Assembly: GCF_016595435.1 (NCBI RefSeq) | Contig: NZ_JAENIJ010000007.1 | Span: forward strand, 1-64,000 | Origin: Luteolibacter pohnpeiensis | Lineage (GTDB): Bacteria; Verrucomicrobiota; Verrucomicrobiia; Verrucomicrobiales; Akkermansiaceae | Direction of reading: 5' to 3' | DNA: 64,000 nt | Part shown: positions 23,509-33,162 of the stretch, in pieces | How positions within the stretch are numbered: position 1 is the first letter of the stretch | Layout of the letters: every line of letters starts with the position of its first letter | Translations under genes and position numbers: made by a program | Notes under the pieces: generated by a model | The model's input: only the letters and a program-made list of their open reading frames with translations | Told to the model about the DNA's origin: nothing | The model's database searches: none

Positions 23509-24111
23509 TTAAGGGGCGGCTGGCAAGCGTATCTGCCCGCTTACAATCCCTGACAAGACCTCTACCAAGAACGTATGCTCGCGTTGCAAAACTCGGGCAG
23601 AGAGCGAAGCGGCGTCATCTTCGGGAAATACTGGAACCTCGGTTTGGGCCAGAATCTGGCCGTGATCGTATTCCTCATCGACCAGATGAACCGTGACTCC
23701 AGTAATCGTTTCTTTGGCCGCAATCACAGCCTGATGCACGAAAGCTCCATACATCCCCTGCCCGCCGAATTTGGGCAGCAGGGCTGGATGAATGTTCAGA
23801 ATCCGATTCCGGTAGCGAGCGATGACGCGCGGACCGAGATGCTTCATGTAGCCAGCTAAAACAATCAGTTCGGCGTGGTGCTCCAGCAGTTCGTGGAGCA
23901 TGGCCGCATCCCGTTCATCTGGATCGGGATGGGTCACACGGTTGATCACACGGATTGGCAATGCTTCTGTCACGGCGCGTTCGATCGCGAGGCATTTGCG
24001 GTTGTTGCTGATCAGCAGAACCGGCTTTGCCGTTAAATTCCCAGCCGAACAGGCATCGAGCACCGCCTGCATGTTGCTCCCACCGTGCGAGGCGAAGAAG
24101 GCGAGGTTCAT
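23509..24111 (-). CDS. purN: Phosphoribosylglycinamide formyltransferase PurN
   Basis: 200 residues from ATG 24111. N-terminal FFASHGGSNMQAVLD (family vLaSGxGSNlqai), catalytic region RNRILNIHPALLPKFGGQGMYG with the HPALLP-F-G signature (about 103-124), the catalytic Asp in EEYDHGQILAQ (about 143-153), and the Asn/His pair. Transfers a formyl group from formyltetrahydrofolate to GAR in purine synthesis. The start overlaps the stop of the upstream M20 hydrolase (ATGA), which links the two genes translationally. Confidence 0.9.
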   Translation of the reverse strand: MNLAFFASHGGSNMQAVLDACSAGNLTAKPVLLISNNRKCLAIERAVTEALPIRVINRVTHPDPDERDAAMLHELLEHHAELIVLAGYMKHLGPRVIARYRNRILNIHPALLPKFGGQGMYGAFVHQAVIAAKETITGVTVHLVDEEYDHGQILAQTEVPVFPEDDAASLSARVLQREHTFLVEVLSGIVSGQIRLPAAP

Positions 24112-25358
24112 TTCACCTTTCGGTTTTCGACCATCCAATGAATCGTTTTCTCCGCCAAGGCATCGAAGGCTTTGACGCACAGTTCCAAATGGTCTTCGCG
24201 GGTGTCTTCGATCTTGTTGTGGCTGATGCCGTGGAGGCTTTGCACAAACATCATGACCGTCGGAATTCCCGCGCGTGCCACCTCAGCCGCGTCATGCAAG
24301 GGACCCGACGGCAAGCGGTGTGAAACTCCGCAAGTTTCCTGAATCGCCGTGTCGCAGAAATTCACCAACGTTTCATCGAAAATCACCGGTTCAATCTGCC
24401 ACAAACGTTCCCACTCCACGGTCACGCCCCCTTCTGCGGCGAAGCGTTCGCTCGCGGATTTTGCCTCGGCAAGCATCGCCGCGAGCGAATCCGCGTCCAG
24501 ATGCCGCTGATCCAAGGTCAGGCGGCATTCGGCGACCACACTGGTGACGATACCTGGTTTGGTGGTGCAGGAGCCGATGGTGCAGACGCCGCCGTGGCGG
24601 TCGGTGATCTGATAGATTTCCGGGGCCATTTTTGCAGCGGCCAGAAATGCATCCTTACGGCGATTCATCGGCGTGCTGCCGGAATGCGCTGCCTGACCGC
24701 GAAAAACGATGGCATGACGCTCGACCCCAAAAGTTCCAAGAACGGCACCCAACGGCAGTTCCATATCGAGCAAAACCGGGCCTTGCTCGATATGCAACTC
24801 CAAATAAGCATCAGCATGTTGCGCGAATTTTCCCGAATTTTTCACATACTCGAAATCGATACCGTATTTGGCCACTGCTTCGGGTAAATGGATGCCGTTT
24901 GCATCGACCAAGGCCCGCGCCTCGTCCATATCGAGATTGCCCGAGAAGGCCGATGAGCCGAACAGGCTCTTGCCGAAACGCGCGCCTTCTTCATCCGCCC
25001 AATCGACCAATTTCACAGTAACCGGCGGTTTGCCCTCATACTGCGCGTGGATCCGGCGCATGGTTTCGACGCCCGCCATCAGGTTCAGGCAGCCATCGAG
25101 CCAGCCTCCATTTGGCACGGAATCGATATGGCCGCCGATCAGCAAGGATGACTCCGAGTCGCCGCGCAGGGTGAACCAAAGGTTGCCAGCAGCATCCATT
25201 TCGGTTTCGACCGGCAACTCCTGCATTTTGAATTTCAGCCACTCCCGTGCCTTGGCCCAAATCGGCGTGAAGGCAACGCGCTGTGCGCCGTCTTCATCTC
25301 CAGTCAAAGAACGAAGTTCCTTCAGCTCTTCCACCGTTCGTTTCAGATTCAAAAACAT
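24108..25358 (-). CDS. M20-family amidohydrolase (N-carbamoyl-amino-acid hydrolase/allantoate amidohydrolase type)
   Basis: 416 residues from ATG 25358 (an in-frame TTG lies at 25370). Metal-ligand motifs: GGHIDSVPNGGWLDG (about 74-88), WADEEGARFGKS (about 114-125), LHIEQGPVLLD (about 188-198), HAIVFRGQAAHSGSTPMNRRKD (about 212-233, shown as motif range) and the SLHGISHNKIEDTREDHL end near 375-392. These are diagnostic of the ureidopropionase/carbamoylase branch (AllC, HyuC, beta-ureidopropionase). The substrate cannot be fixed; coupling to purN suggests a purine or ureide nitrogen link. Confidence 0.85.
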   Translation of the reverse strand: MFLNLKRTVEELKELRSLTGDEDGAQRVAFTPIWAKAREWLKFKMQELPVETEMDAAGNLWFTLRGDSESSLLIGGHIDSVPNGGWLDGCLNLMAGVETMRRIHAQYEGKPPVTVKLVDWADEEGARFGKSLFGSSAFSGNLDMDEARALVDANGIHLPEAVAKYGIDFEYVKNSGKFAQHADAYLELHIEQGPVLLDMELPLGAVLGTFGVERHAIVFRGQAAHSGSTPMNRRKDAFLAAAKMAPEIYQITDRHGGVCTIGSCTTKPGIVTSVVAECRLTLDQRHLDADSLAAMLAEAKSASERFAAEGGVTVEWERLWQIEPVIFDETLVNFCDTAIQETCGVSHRLPSGPLHDAAEVARAGIPTVMMFVQSLHGISHNKIEDTREDHLELCVKAFDALAEKTIHWMVENRKVK

Positions 25359-25395
25359 ACGCTTGATCAAAGATCAAACTGGATGATGTGAAAAG

Positions 25396-25866
25396 TCAAT
25401 TGCTGCGGCACCAGCGGCGGACTTCGAAGGATTCGAACGATTCCAGAACCTCGCCTTTTGGGAATTGATCCTCAAATTCCGGAAAAATAGTATCGCCTGA
25501 ATGATCCTCAAAGACATGACTGATCAAAAGATCGTCCAATCGCGGAAGAAAGGCCGAGTAGATCTCCGAACCGCCGATGATGAAAACCGTGCCTTCCAGG
25601 CCAGGCAGATTCGCTAACTCGGATGGATGGTGAATCGTTTCAACACTCTCCGCAGTCCAAGAATGATCCCGTGTGAGGACGATGTTGCGCCTTTTGGGCA
25701 AGGGACGCCCGATCGACTCGAAGGTTTTTCTCCCCATCACGATGGGATGGCCTGAGGTGGTTCGTTTGAAAAATGCCAAGTCTTCGGGCAGATGCCACGG
25801 CAACTTCCCATCTTTCCCGATCACCCGATTAGGAGTCATCGCCACCACAGCCGTCAAATGAAGCAT
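25396..25866 (-). CDS. folA: Dihydrofolate reductase
   Basis: 156 residues. DHFR signatures: VAMTPNRVIGKDGKLPWHLPEDLAFFKRTT is present at about 8-37 (key residues W23, E27-type acid at PEDL), IVMGRKTFESIGRPLP (about 42-57), and FIIGGSEIYSAFLP (about 94-107) for NADPH binding. Reduces dihydrofolate, regenerating the cofactor used by thymidylate synthase, which is encoded 43 bases upstream on the same strand. Confidence 0.95.
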   Translation of the reverse strand: MLHLTAVVAMTPNRVIGKDGKLPWHLPEDLAFFKRTTSGHPIVMGRKTFESIGRPLPKRRNIVLTRDHSWTAESVETIHHPSELANLPGLEGTVFIIGGSEIYSAFLPRLDDLLISHVFEDHSGDTIFPEFEDQFPKGEVLESFESFEVRRWCRSN

Positions 25867-25909
25867 CGCTTGGAGTGTAATTGCTTGATTTCAATGATCG
25901 CCACCCTTC

Positions 25910-26722
25910 TCAAACCGCGACGGGGGCCTTGATGTGCGGATGCGGATCGTAATCCTCCAGTCGGATGTCTTCAAAGGTGAACCCATCGATCTCTTTCACA
26001 TTGGGATTAAGCCAGATACGAGGTAATTTTCTCGGTTCTCTGGAAAGCTGAAGTTCAGTTTGTTCGAGGTGGTTGGTGTAAAGATGGAGATCGCCAAACG
26101 TATGCACGAAGTCGCGTGCTTCGTAGCCGCACACGTGGGCAACCATTTCCGTCAACAAGGCGTAGGAAGCAATGTTGAACGGAACCCCGAGAAACAAATC
26201 CGCGCTGCGTTGATAGAGCTGGCACGAAAGTCCGGGTCGTCCTCCCTCGGGAGCTTCGTGGACGTAGAACTGGAACAGCAAATGGCACGGAGGCAGCGCC
26301 ATCTGGCCAATTTGCCCGACATTCCAAGCTGAGACAATGTGGCGCCGGGATTCGGGATTTCCTTTAAGACCGTCGATGAGCATCTGGATCTGATCGATGG
26401 ATCGACCTTCGGGCGTGGGCCAGGAGCGCCATTGCTTGCCATAAACCGGACCGAGCTCCCCTTCTGCATCTGCCCATTCGTCCCAAATCGTGACGCCGTT
26501 TTCGGTGAGGTAGCGGACATTGGTTTCGCCTTTCAGAAACCAGAGAAGTTCGTGAATGATCGAGCGGAGATGCAGTTTCTTCGTCGTCAGGCAGGGAAAG
26601 CCTTCGCGCAGATCATACCGGGCCTGACGTCCAAAAACGGAGACGGTGCCGGTGCCAGTGCGGTCCGCACGGGTTTCCCCGTTCGCCAGCACGTCTCTCA
26701 TCAGGTCCAGGTAGGCTTTCAT
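25910..26722 (-). CDS. thyA: Thymidylate synthase ThyA
   Basis: 270 residues. Clear Thy[15 protein letters not shown] (about 18-31), the active-site [13 protein letters not shown] (about 144-156, Cys nucleophile), [25 protein letters not shown] (positions about 167-191), and [11 protein letters not shown] near 213-223. Near the standard length (E. coli 264). Forms dTMP from dUMP with methylenetetrahydrofolate. Paired with folA as in many bacteria. Confidence 0.96.
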   Translation of the reverse strand: MKAYLDLMRDVLANGETRADRTGTGTVSVFGRQARYDLREGFPCLTTKKLHLRSIIHELLWFLKGETNVRYLTENGVTIWDEWADAEGELGPVYGKQWRSWPTPEGRSIDQIQMLIDGLKGNPESRRHIVSAWNVGQIGQMALPPCHLLFQFYVHEAPEGGRPGLSCQLYQRSADLFLGVPFNIASYALLTEMVAHVCGYEARDFVHTFGDLHLYTNHLEQTELQLSREPRKLPRIWLNPNVKEIDGFTFEDIRLEDYDPHPHIKAPVAV

Positions 26723-26787
26723 CGTCCGCCACGCTAGCGAGAGGACTGTCCGGATTGGAAGATCGTTTTCTGCCGATACTTAGATGC

Positions 26788-27084
26788 TTAATGACCATCC
26801 CCGCGGGCCAGCAATTCCGCCTCCTCTTCGTGGGAATGAATTTGCAGGCTCACCTGAACTCCTGCGCGCTCCGCCGCGGCTTTCAGAACATTGCGGATCG
26901 CCGAAGCAGTAAATCCGTTCCGACCGATCAACATCGCCACATCCGCTTGAGCGAGAACGAGTTTGAATCGAAGTTTTTTGGGACTCAATTCCGCGACTTT
27001 GAGCTGCGCCTGTGATGGGTCATCGATCAGTTTGATCGCGACAAACTGGAGGAAATTCCGCAATCGTTCTGTTACAGGCTGCAT
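26788..27084 (-). CDS. khpA: KH-domain RNA-binding protein (KhpA-like)
   Basis: 98 residues from ATG 27084, chosen because the longer frame has no conserved N-terminal extension. One KH domain: the loop MLIGRNGFTASAIRNVLKAA (family LIGknGrTakAIRtll) is at about 50-69, preceded by an alpha-beta segment starting RLRNFLQFVAIKLIDDP. KhpA proteins bind many small RNAs and mRNAs with KhpB/Jag. The normal neighbour (rpsP/rimM cluster) is not here. Confidence 0.85.
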   Translation of the reverse strand: MQPVTERLRNFLQFVAIKLIDDPSQAQLKVAELSPKKLRFKLVLAQADVAMLIGRNGFTASAIRNVLKAAAERAGVQVSLQIHSHEEEAELLARGDGH

Positions 27085-27242
27085 GATCCCTATCGTGTAC
27101 CTGCTTTCCACCTGTCGCAAGCTCACACTCTCCGATCTGGCGAACAAATTTGGAAAAAATGCGGAATCCACCATGAAACCGGATTGGCAATAAACTCCGC
27201 ATTTTCCCTTTCATCCGCAGGGAGCCGGGTTAGCATCGTCAG

Positions 27243-28202
27243 ATGAGTGCCAATCAACTCGAACAACTCAAGAAATTCACCGTCGTCGTCGCCGATACTG
27301 GAGACTTCGAATCCATGAAGGAATACCAGCCACGGGATGCCACCACCAACCCGTCGCTGATTCTCCAAGCAGTCGGCAAGGAGGAATACAAGCACCTGAT
27401 TCAGAAAGCCGTCGAGGACCTGAAAAGCTCAGATCTCAAGGGGCCGGATCTTACCAAGGCAATTATCGACCGGATTCTCATCCTGTTCGGCTTGGAAATT
27501 CTGAAGATCGTCCCTGGTCGCGTTTCGACCGAAGTGGATGCCCGGCTTTCCTTTGATACCGATGGAACCGTTGCCAAAGCTCGTGAACTGATCGCCGCTT
27601 ACGAAAAAGAAGGGATTTCCCGCGAGCGGGTCTTGATCAAAATCGCCTCCACCTGGGAAGGCATCAAAGCCGCCGAGATTCTGGAAACTGAAGGGATTCA
27701 CTGCAACTTGACGCTGTTGTTCTCATTTGCCCAAGCCGTTGCGTGCGCCGAAGCCAAGGTCACCCTCATTTCCCCATTCGTCGGACGAATTCTCGACTGG
27801 CATAAAAAGGAAACGGGCAAGGATTTCCACGGCGATGAAGATCCGGGCGTGATCTCGGTGAAGGAAATTTACAACTACTACAAAAAATTCGGGTACAAAA
27901 CCGAGGTCATGGGCGCTTCGTTCCGAAACACTGGCGAAATCGTGGCACTTGCAGGCTGCGATCTGCTGACCATCGGGCCCAGCTTGCTCGGTGAGCTGCA
28001 GCAATCCACCGAACCGTTGGAAGAACGCCTCTCGCCGGAAATCGCCGCAGCGTCAGATTTGGAGAAAATTTCACTCGATGAGAAATCGTTCCGCTTGATG
28101 TTCAACGAAGACGCCATGGCGGTGGACAAAACTGCGGAAGGCATTCGCAAGTTCTCAGCCGATATTGTGAAGCTTGAGAAATTGATCGAAGAGCTGCTCT
28201 GA
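27243..28202 (+). CDS. tal: Transaldolase
   Basis: 319 residues. TalB-type: [21 protein letters not shown] (about 21-41, positions only), VDARLSFDT (about 98-106), the Schiff-base lysine in [12 protein letters not shown] (about 127-138) and [11 protein letters not shown] (about 177-187) are all present. Catalyses dihydroxyacetone transfer in the non-oxidative pentose phosphate pathway. Full length with its own terminator downstream (28231-28264). Confidence 0.96.
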   Translation: MSANQLEQLKKFTVVVADTGDFESMKEYQPRDATTNPSLILQAVGKEEYKHLIQKAVEDLKSSDLKGPDLTKAIIDRILILFGLEILKIVPGRVSTEVDARLSFDTDGTVAKARELIAAYEKEGISRERVLIKIASTWEGIKAAEILETEGIHCNLTLLFSFAQAVACAEAKVTLISPFVGRILDWHKKETGKDFHGDEDPGVISVKEIYNYYKKFGYKTEVMGASFRNTGEIVALAGCDLLTIGPSLLGELQQSTEPLEERLSPEIAAASDLEKISLDEKSFRLMFNEDAMAVDKTAEGIRKFSADIVKLEKLIEELL

Positions 28203-28230
28203 TCGGCCAATCTGGCTTTCCGGATCCATG

Positions 28231-28264
28231 AACGGGTGAACCGAATGGGGTTCACTCGTTTTTT
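28231..28264 (+). terminator. Rho-independent terminator after tal
   Basis: AACGGGTGAACC (28231-28242) pairs with GGTTCACTCGTT (28249-28260) with one G-T mismatch and a six-base loop, followed by a T tract continuing to 28264. Confidence 0.85.
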
Positions 28265-28320
28265 GTGGCTAAGCACGAGCTTCTCCGCAACTTTAGTGGC
28301 TGTGGTCGGTTTCAGAATGC

Positions 28321-28962
28321 ATGTTCAGCGCCGGAATCGCCGCGACACCCCTTTACCTTCCTATGGAGGCCGAGCCTACCCCTGCGCACACCGATGAAAA
28401 TGCCCGCGACATCGCATTGATGTCCCGCATCGGTCAGGGAGATCACGCCGCTTTCCGGGAACTGGTGTTGCGACATCAGAATGCGGTGATTGGCACCGTT
28501 GCCAAGATGTTAGGCAATGGCTCTGAAGCGGAAGACATTGCCCAACAGGTCTTTTTGCGGGTCTGGCGTCACGCGAAACGCTATCGCCCGGAAGCGAAGT
28601 TCACGACCTACCTTTTCACCATCACCCGGAATCTGGTTTTCAACGAATCCAGGCGAAAAAAGCGTCGCAATGAGGTTTCATCCGATGCGCGCGAAGAAAA
28701 CTCCCACGCGCTGGTGCCTGACGATATTTCCCGCCAGCCTGACTCGGAGATTCTGCAGGCGGAATTGCAAGCGGCGGTTGATGCCGCCATCGCCGCACTA
28801 CCGGAACAACAACGCATGGCGGTGATATTGCGTCGTTATGAACAAATGCCTTACGAGGAAATCGGTGAAGTCCTGAATCTGACCCTTCCTGCGGTGAAAA
28901 GTCTGCTGTTCCGTGCGCGGACGACTTTGCGTGATTCGCTGAACAAGTATTTGGAACCGTAA
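28321..28962 (+). CDS. ECF-type RNA polymerase sigma factor
   Basis: 213 residues from ATG 28321 (a second possible start at 28363). Region 2: FRELVLRHQNAVIGTVAKML with DIAQQVFLRVWRHA (about 81-94). Region 4: LPEQQRMAVILRRYEQMPYEEIGEVL (about 160-185, motif range) and LPAVKSLLFRARTTLRD, the helix-turn-helix that reads the -35 box. No anti-sigma gene is adjacent, so how it is controlled cannot be seen. Confidence 0.92.
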   Translation: MFSAGIAATPLYLPMEAEPTPAHTDENARDIALMSRIGQGDHAAFRELVLRHQNAVIGTVAKMLGNGSEAEDIAQQVFLRVWRHAKRYRPEAKFTTYLFTITRNLVFNESRRKKRRNEVSSDAREENSHALVPDDISRQPDSEILQAELQAAVDAAIAALPEQQRMAVILRRYEQMPYEEIGEVLNLTLPAVKSLLFRARTTLRDSLNKYLEP

Positions 28963-29058
28963 GAATTCCCCCATTCCACTCAAGCCAGGACGTGGCTTGG
29001 GTTGATGGAAATCATCGCCACGAAAGCCAAGCGATAGGTTCCCCTTGATTCCGAATCG

Positions 29059-30219
29059 ATGCACCCGCATGGTTCGCCCGCGATGTCATTTTCGGAAGTT
29101 TTCCCGCAGCTCATGTCAAATCCGACACCTCTCATGCGGCGGTTGTCGCGCATGATTTCGGATGAAACCGCTCCTCCTTTGGAAGAAATGGCGCGGAAAA
29201 GCCAGCAACTCACCCGCCGCCATTTTGGCAACACGATGCGACTTTTCGCGCCGCTGTATGTCTCAAACGAGTGCGTGAACAATTGCTCTTATTGTGGATT
29301 TTCCCGAGATGCTGGCATCCTTCGAACCACGCTCACAATCGATCAGGTGGTGCAAGAAGCAAAGCATCTGCACGGGCTGGGGTTTCGAAATATTTTGTTG
29401 GTGGCAGGCGAGCACCCGAAATTTGTTTCCGAGGGTTACCTTCAGGACTGCCTTGATGCCTTGAAGTCATTCATCCCGACGCTTGGTCTGGAAGTCGGGC
29501 CGATGGAGGACGATCAGTATGCTGATATCGTAAACCACGGCGCTGAAGGTCTGGTGGTCTATCAGGAAAGTTATCACCGGGAGACCTACGAGATCCTCCA
29601 TACTGCCGGGCCGAAAAAGAAATTCAACTGGCGCCTGGATTGCCCCGAACGTGCTTACATGGGTGGATTTCGGAGGATCGGAATCGGCGCCCTGTTCGGC
29701 CTCGCCAATTGGAAGCATGAAGCCCTCGCTCTGGCAGCACACCTTGAGTATCTCTACAAGCACTGCTGGAAGGCGCAGTTCACAGTGGCGTTCCCACGCA
29801 TGCGCCCTTACGCAGGAAACTATCAATACGAAACGGATCCGGCATTGTTCCTCCCGGATGCTGCGTTTGTTAGATTGATCACCGCGTTCCGAATTCTATT
29901 TCCTCAGGTTGGAATCGTCCTTTCGACTCGTGAACCCGCGGCACTGCGCGATGCAGTTTCCACGCTTGGAATCACCCAGATGTCAGCCGGTGCGCGCACC
30001 GAACCTGGCGGATACACCGGCGCCGGCCACGACGATGTGCACCTCACAGTCAAAGGCCGCCGGGTCGAACTGGAACAGAAATCCGGCTGCGAGCGTGCGA
30101 CCGAGCAATTCAAAATCACCGATACCCGCAGCCCTGCTGAAGTCGCTGCAATGTTGAAGTCAAAGAAGCTTGATCCTGTCTGGAAAGACTGGGAGGAATC
30201 GCTACTCGCCACCTGCTGA
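29059..30219 (+). CDS. thiH: ThiH-like radical SAM enzyme (2-iminoacetate synthase family)
   Basis: 386 residues from ATG 29059; ATG 29083 (MSFSEV) is an alternative start. The radical SAM cluster motif CVNNCSYCGF is at 72-81 (Cys72, Cys76, Cys79). Downstream VAGEHPKF, EVGPMEDDQY, RIGIGALFGL and SAGARTEPGGY (about 311-321) are typical of ThiH, which cleaves tyrosine to dehydroglycine for thiazole formation. No thiG, thiS or thiF is adjacent, so a ThiH paralog cannot be excluded. Confidence 0.85.
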   Translation: MHPHGSPAMSFSEVFPQLMSNPTPLMRRLSRMISDETAPPLEEMARKSQQLTRRHFGNTMRLFAPLYVSNECVNNCSYCGFSRDAGILRTTLTIDQVVQEAKHLHGLGFRNILLVAGEHPKFVSEGYLQDCLDALKSFIPTLGLEVGPMEDDQYADIVNHGAEGLVVYQESYHRETYEILHTAGPKKKFNWRLDCPERAYMGGFRRIGIGALFGLANWKHEALALAAHLEYLYKHCWKAQFTVAFPRMRPYAGNYQYETDPALFLPDAAFVRLITAFRILFPQVGIVLSTREPAALRDAVSTLGITQMSAGARTEPGGYTGAGHDDVHLTVKGRRVELEQKSGCERATEQFKITDTRSPAEVAAMLKSKKLDPVWKDWEESLLATC

Positions 30220-30249
30220 GAACGATCGAACAACCGCAATGGCCATCGG

Positions 30250-30579
30250 TTAGAAGTGGTTGGCACAGCGCTTTTCCAACAAGTCGATCAGCGCTGGCTC
30301 CATGAAGTCGTATTGATCGGGTATATTGAGCACCGCGATTTTTTTGCCGCGCAGATATTTTCCAAAGTTCCGGTTCAGTCGGGATCGGTGAATTTTTTCC
30401 ATCACCAGAATCAAATCCGCCCACTCCAGCTGTTCCCTCGATAGCGGCACTTCGGCATCTTTGCTCAATCCGGCTGAATCCACTTCTACTTCCGGATGAT
30501 TCGAAAAAATCGCTTCGGCAGTCGGACTCCGCAATCGATTGCGGGAGCAAATAAACAAGACGCGTCTTTTCTCAATCAC
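30250..30579 (-). CDS. Small low-molecular-weight-phosphatase-like protein
   Basis: 109 residues from GTG 30579. It opens VLFICSRNRLRSPTAEAIF, which contains the P-loop C-x5-R-S of low-molecular-weight protein tyrosine phosphatases. The protein is shorter than typical LMW-PTPs (about 150 residues); the expected DP acid motif near the end is represented by NIPDQYDFM. It overlaps the stop of the upstream DUF4336 gene (GTGA at 30576-30579). Family members of this short type are annotated as phosphotyrosine phosphatase-like; activity is unproven. Confidence 0.75.
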   Translation of the reverse strand: MIEKRRVLFICSRNRLRSPTAEAIFSNHPEVEVDSAGLSKDAEVPLSREQLEWADLILVMEKIHRSRLNRNFGKYLRGKKIAVLNIPDQYDFMEPALIDLLEKRCANHF

Positions 30580-31277
30580 TGCACAGGATATCCGGCATCC
30601 ATGAAGACTTTGGCAAGAAGTCGTTTTCCATTGGACTCGATTCGATCTCCATGGCCGATGATGATGCGATCGAAATCCCACTCTAACAATTTACGGATCG
30701 ATTGGATAAAAGCTGCCCGATCCTGAATGGCATTCTGAAATGGTTTTGTCATTCCCGGATGGGATTTGCCGCCGACCGAGCCTAGCTTGAGAAATTGCTT
30801 TTGAATCCAGCTGCTCTCATGCGGGAAATTGATGATGAGATCGCAAACCACCAAGGTTTTCGAAGCGACATGAAGCATCACAATCTCTCCAAAATCGGGG
30901 GCACCATCGATGGATAAAACTTCGATCTCCCCACTCCATTCCGCAGGTGGTTGGAGTAAATTCTCCGTCGTCACCTCTGCCTCTTGATCAAATCCAGGAG
31001 GAGCCAAATACCGAGCATCGGGAAACGCTTTCACACCCTCTCGAGCAAACGTGGAATGCCGGAGAAGCGCGTCGACCAACCAAGTCGGATTGCCCAAACT
31101 GGTAATATCCTGTATATCCTGCTCGCTGAATGGTGCCGTAGAATGAATCACCAACTGATCATTCTTCAGCCTCAGGACGGCAACATTTCGCTGAATATCC
31201 ATGCCCAGTATTTTCAGCGGAAATGATTTCATCCAGAGATCAGGTGCCAGCTGTTGAAAGCGATGGGTGGAGTTCAC
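30576..31277 (-). CDS. DUF4336 protein (metallo-beta-lactamase-like fold)
   Basis: 233 residues. Features: NVAVLRLKNDQLVIHSTAPFS, GNPTWLVDALLRHSTFAREGVKAFPDA, YLAPPGF, DLIINFPHES and IIIGHGDRIESNGK (about 206-219), all typical of DUF4336, a group related to metallo-beta-lactamases but with an incomplete HxHxDH site. Function unknown. Probably one operon with the overlapping phosphatase-like gene. Confidence 0.78.
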   Translation of the reverse strand: MNSTHRFQQLAPDLWMKSFPLKILGMDIQRNVAVLRLKNDQLVIHSTAPFSEQDIQDITSLGNPTWLVDALLRHSTFAREGVKAFPDARYLAPPGFDQEAEVTTENLLQPPAEWSGEIEVLSIDGAPDFGEIVMLHVASKTLVVCDLIINFPHESSWIQKQFLKLGSVGGKSHPGMTKPFQNAIQDRAAFIQSIRKLLEWDFDRIIIGHGDRIESNGKRLLAKVFMDAGYPVQ

Positions 31278-31382
31278 ATCGATAGATTACCGCAGATTGT
31301 TTGTTGCGCGATTTCTTTCCATCCATGAGCGACTTTACCTGAATTCAGCCCCTCTGGCTGGTCTTGACGATCAGCGGGCGGC

Positions 31383-33155
31383 GTGGATAGCATAGCGCCC
31401 TTGAGACTGAGCACGGATGATGCAGAGGGCCATCCTCTGATTTTGGATTTTGTGGCATTCCTGCTCGGAACCGGAGCAGCCGCGCTCCTCGTTTGGGAAA
31501 TCGGATGGCCACTCACTTCAGGTGATCGCAAAATCGCGACGATCATTTCACTGGTCCTCGCAGTCGCGGTCGTGGTGATGGAACTCTATCGACTGATCAC
31601 CATCCGCGAGGAACGCAAAAAGTGGCGACGCGCGATCATTTTCATCGTGGTCCCTGTCTTTGCGATCATTCAAATCTACCTCTCCCGGCGTTGGGGATTT
31701 TGGCATCAGCAGGAAGAATTCGCAGTTCGCGGAGTAGGACTTACATTACTCACCGCGAGCCAACTTACGTTGGTGGTCCCGGGCTTGCTGCGATTGTTAG
31801 ACCTGACCCGCAGCGAGTGGTTCAAAAAAATTCCGCCCGGCATGTTGGTCGTCGGGAGCTTTGTCGTCGTTATCTTGATTGGCACTGGATTGCTGAAAAC
31901 TCCGAACGCAACGAATACCGGAATCAGTTGGCTCGATGCGCTGTTTACTTCCACCAGCGCGGTGTGTGTGACTGGATTGATCGTCAAGGACACCGCTCTG
32001 GATTTCACTCTGGCGGGCCAAGGCATCATCCTTGGCCTGATCCAAGTCGGCGGACTTGGCGTAATGACCCTCGCCTATTTCATCGCGTTGATGAGTGGCC
32101 AGGGCATTTCCCTGCGCGACAGGGTGTTCCTCAATGAGATGTTTTCGACGACAAACGTGCGGGCCGTGACCCACTTTGTTAGAACAATTGTGCTAACCAC
32201 GTTGTTGATCGAGGGGATTGGAGCCGCAGGGCTTTACTATCAATGGCGCGATCTTGAACACGGTTTATGGCATGCCTCGTTCCATTCGATTTCCGCGTTC
32301 TGCAATGCCGGCTTTTCGACCTTCTCCACCGGCCTGATGGACAGTGCGGCGAGGGAATCGTATGGCATTCAATCGATCATCATGATCTTGATCATCGTCG
32401 GTGGATTGGGCTTCGTCGTTACCGGACAATTGCCAGGGCTTACCTTTGCACCGGTCCTGCGAAAAATCACCTCGATGATGAGACGGCGGCGACCGTATGT
32501 TTGGGTGCCGGTGCATTCGAAACTGGTGCTGGTAACCACGGCTTTACTGGTGGTGTTCGGCATGCTCGGTTTCTGGTTGCTGGAATTCGAAGGTGGATAC
32601 GGACACCCATGGGTCGCCCTATTCAACAGCGTGACGGCTAGAACTGCAGGCTTCAATGTGTCAGATTTGAGCCAGCTTTCGATCCCTTCGGTCATCTTCA
32701 TGTGTTTCCTGATGGTGATTGGTGGAAGCCCGGGAGGTACTGCAGGCGGCCTGAAGACGACCACCTTTGCATTGGGCATGCTGGAACTGCGGCGGATTCT
32801 GTTAGGCCGTAGTGATGTGAATGTGTTCGGCAGGAGAATTTCCCGCGATGTTCTGGATCGATGTCACGTGACTTTGGTGCTATCGCTGCTTTGGATTCTG
32901 GCCTCCACGACGGCGGTCAGCCTCGCGAATCCTGAATTCAAATTGGACGATGTATTGTTCGAATGCGTGAGTGCATTCGCCACTGTCGGAGTCAGCCGTG
33001 GCATCACGGCGGATCTAGTACCTTTTTCAAAATGCGTGATCATTCTCACCATGTTGGTGGGTCGGATCGGTATCCTTACTTTTGCTCTGACCATGGCGGG
33101 GCGTCCACGCCCGCGGCACTTCCAATATCCGGAAGCACGGCTTCCTCTGAACTGA
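31383..33155 (+). CDS. ktrB: KtrB/TrkH-type potassium channel subunit with N-terminal extension
   Basis: 590 residues from GTG 31383. Four pore-loop elements with the selectivity glycine are visible: TSAVCVTGL (about 197), SAFCNAGF (about 308), TARTAGFN (about 420) and FATVGVSRG (about 536). KtrB proteins are usually about 450 residues; here some 120 extra N-terminal residues hold about four membrane helices. Inner-membrane sodium-dependent potassium uptake, gated by the KtrA subunit encoded seven bases downstream. Confidence 0.92.
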   Translation: MDSIAPLRLSTDDAEGHPLILDFVAFLLGTGAAALLVWEIGWPLTSGDRKIATIISLVLAVAVVVMELYRLITIREERKKWRRAIIFIVVPVFAIIQIYLSRRWGFWHQQEEFAVRGVGLTLLTASQLTLVVPGLLRLLDLTRSEWFKKIPPGMLVVGSFVVVILIGTGLLKTPNATNTGISWLDALFTSTSAVCVTGLIVKDTALDFTLAGQGIILGLIQVGGLGVMTLAYFIALMSGQGISLRDRVFLNEMFSTTNVRAVTHFVRTIVLTTLLIEGIGAAGLYYQWRDLEHGLWHASFHSISAFCNAGFSTFSTGLMDSAARESYGIQSIIMILIIVGGLGFVVTGQLPGLTFAPVLRKITSMMRRRRPYVWVPVHSKLVLVTTALLVVFGMLGFWLLEFEGGYGHPWVALFNSVTARTAGFNVSDLSQLSIPSVIFMCFLMVIGGSPGGTAGGLKTTTFALGMLELRRILLGRSDVNVFGRRISRDVLDRCHVTLVLSLLWILASTTAVSLANPEFKLDDVLFECVSAFATVGVSRGITADLVPFSKCVIILTMLVGRIGILTFALTMAGRPRPRHFQYPEARLPLN

Positions 33156-33162
33156 AGTTATT

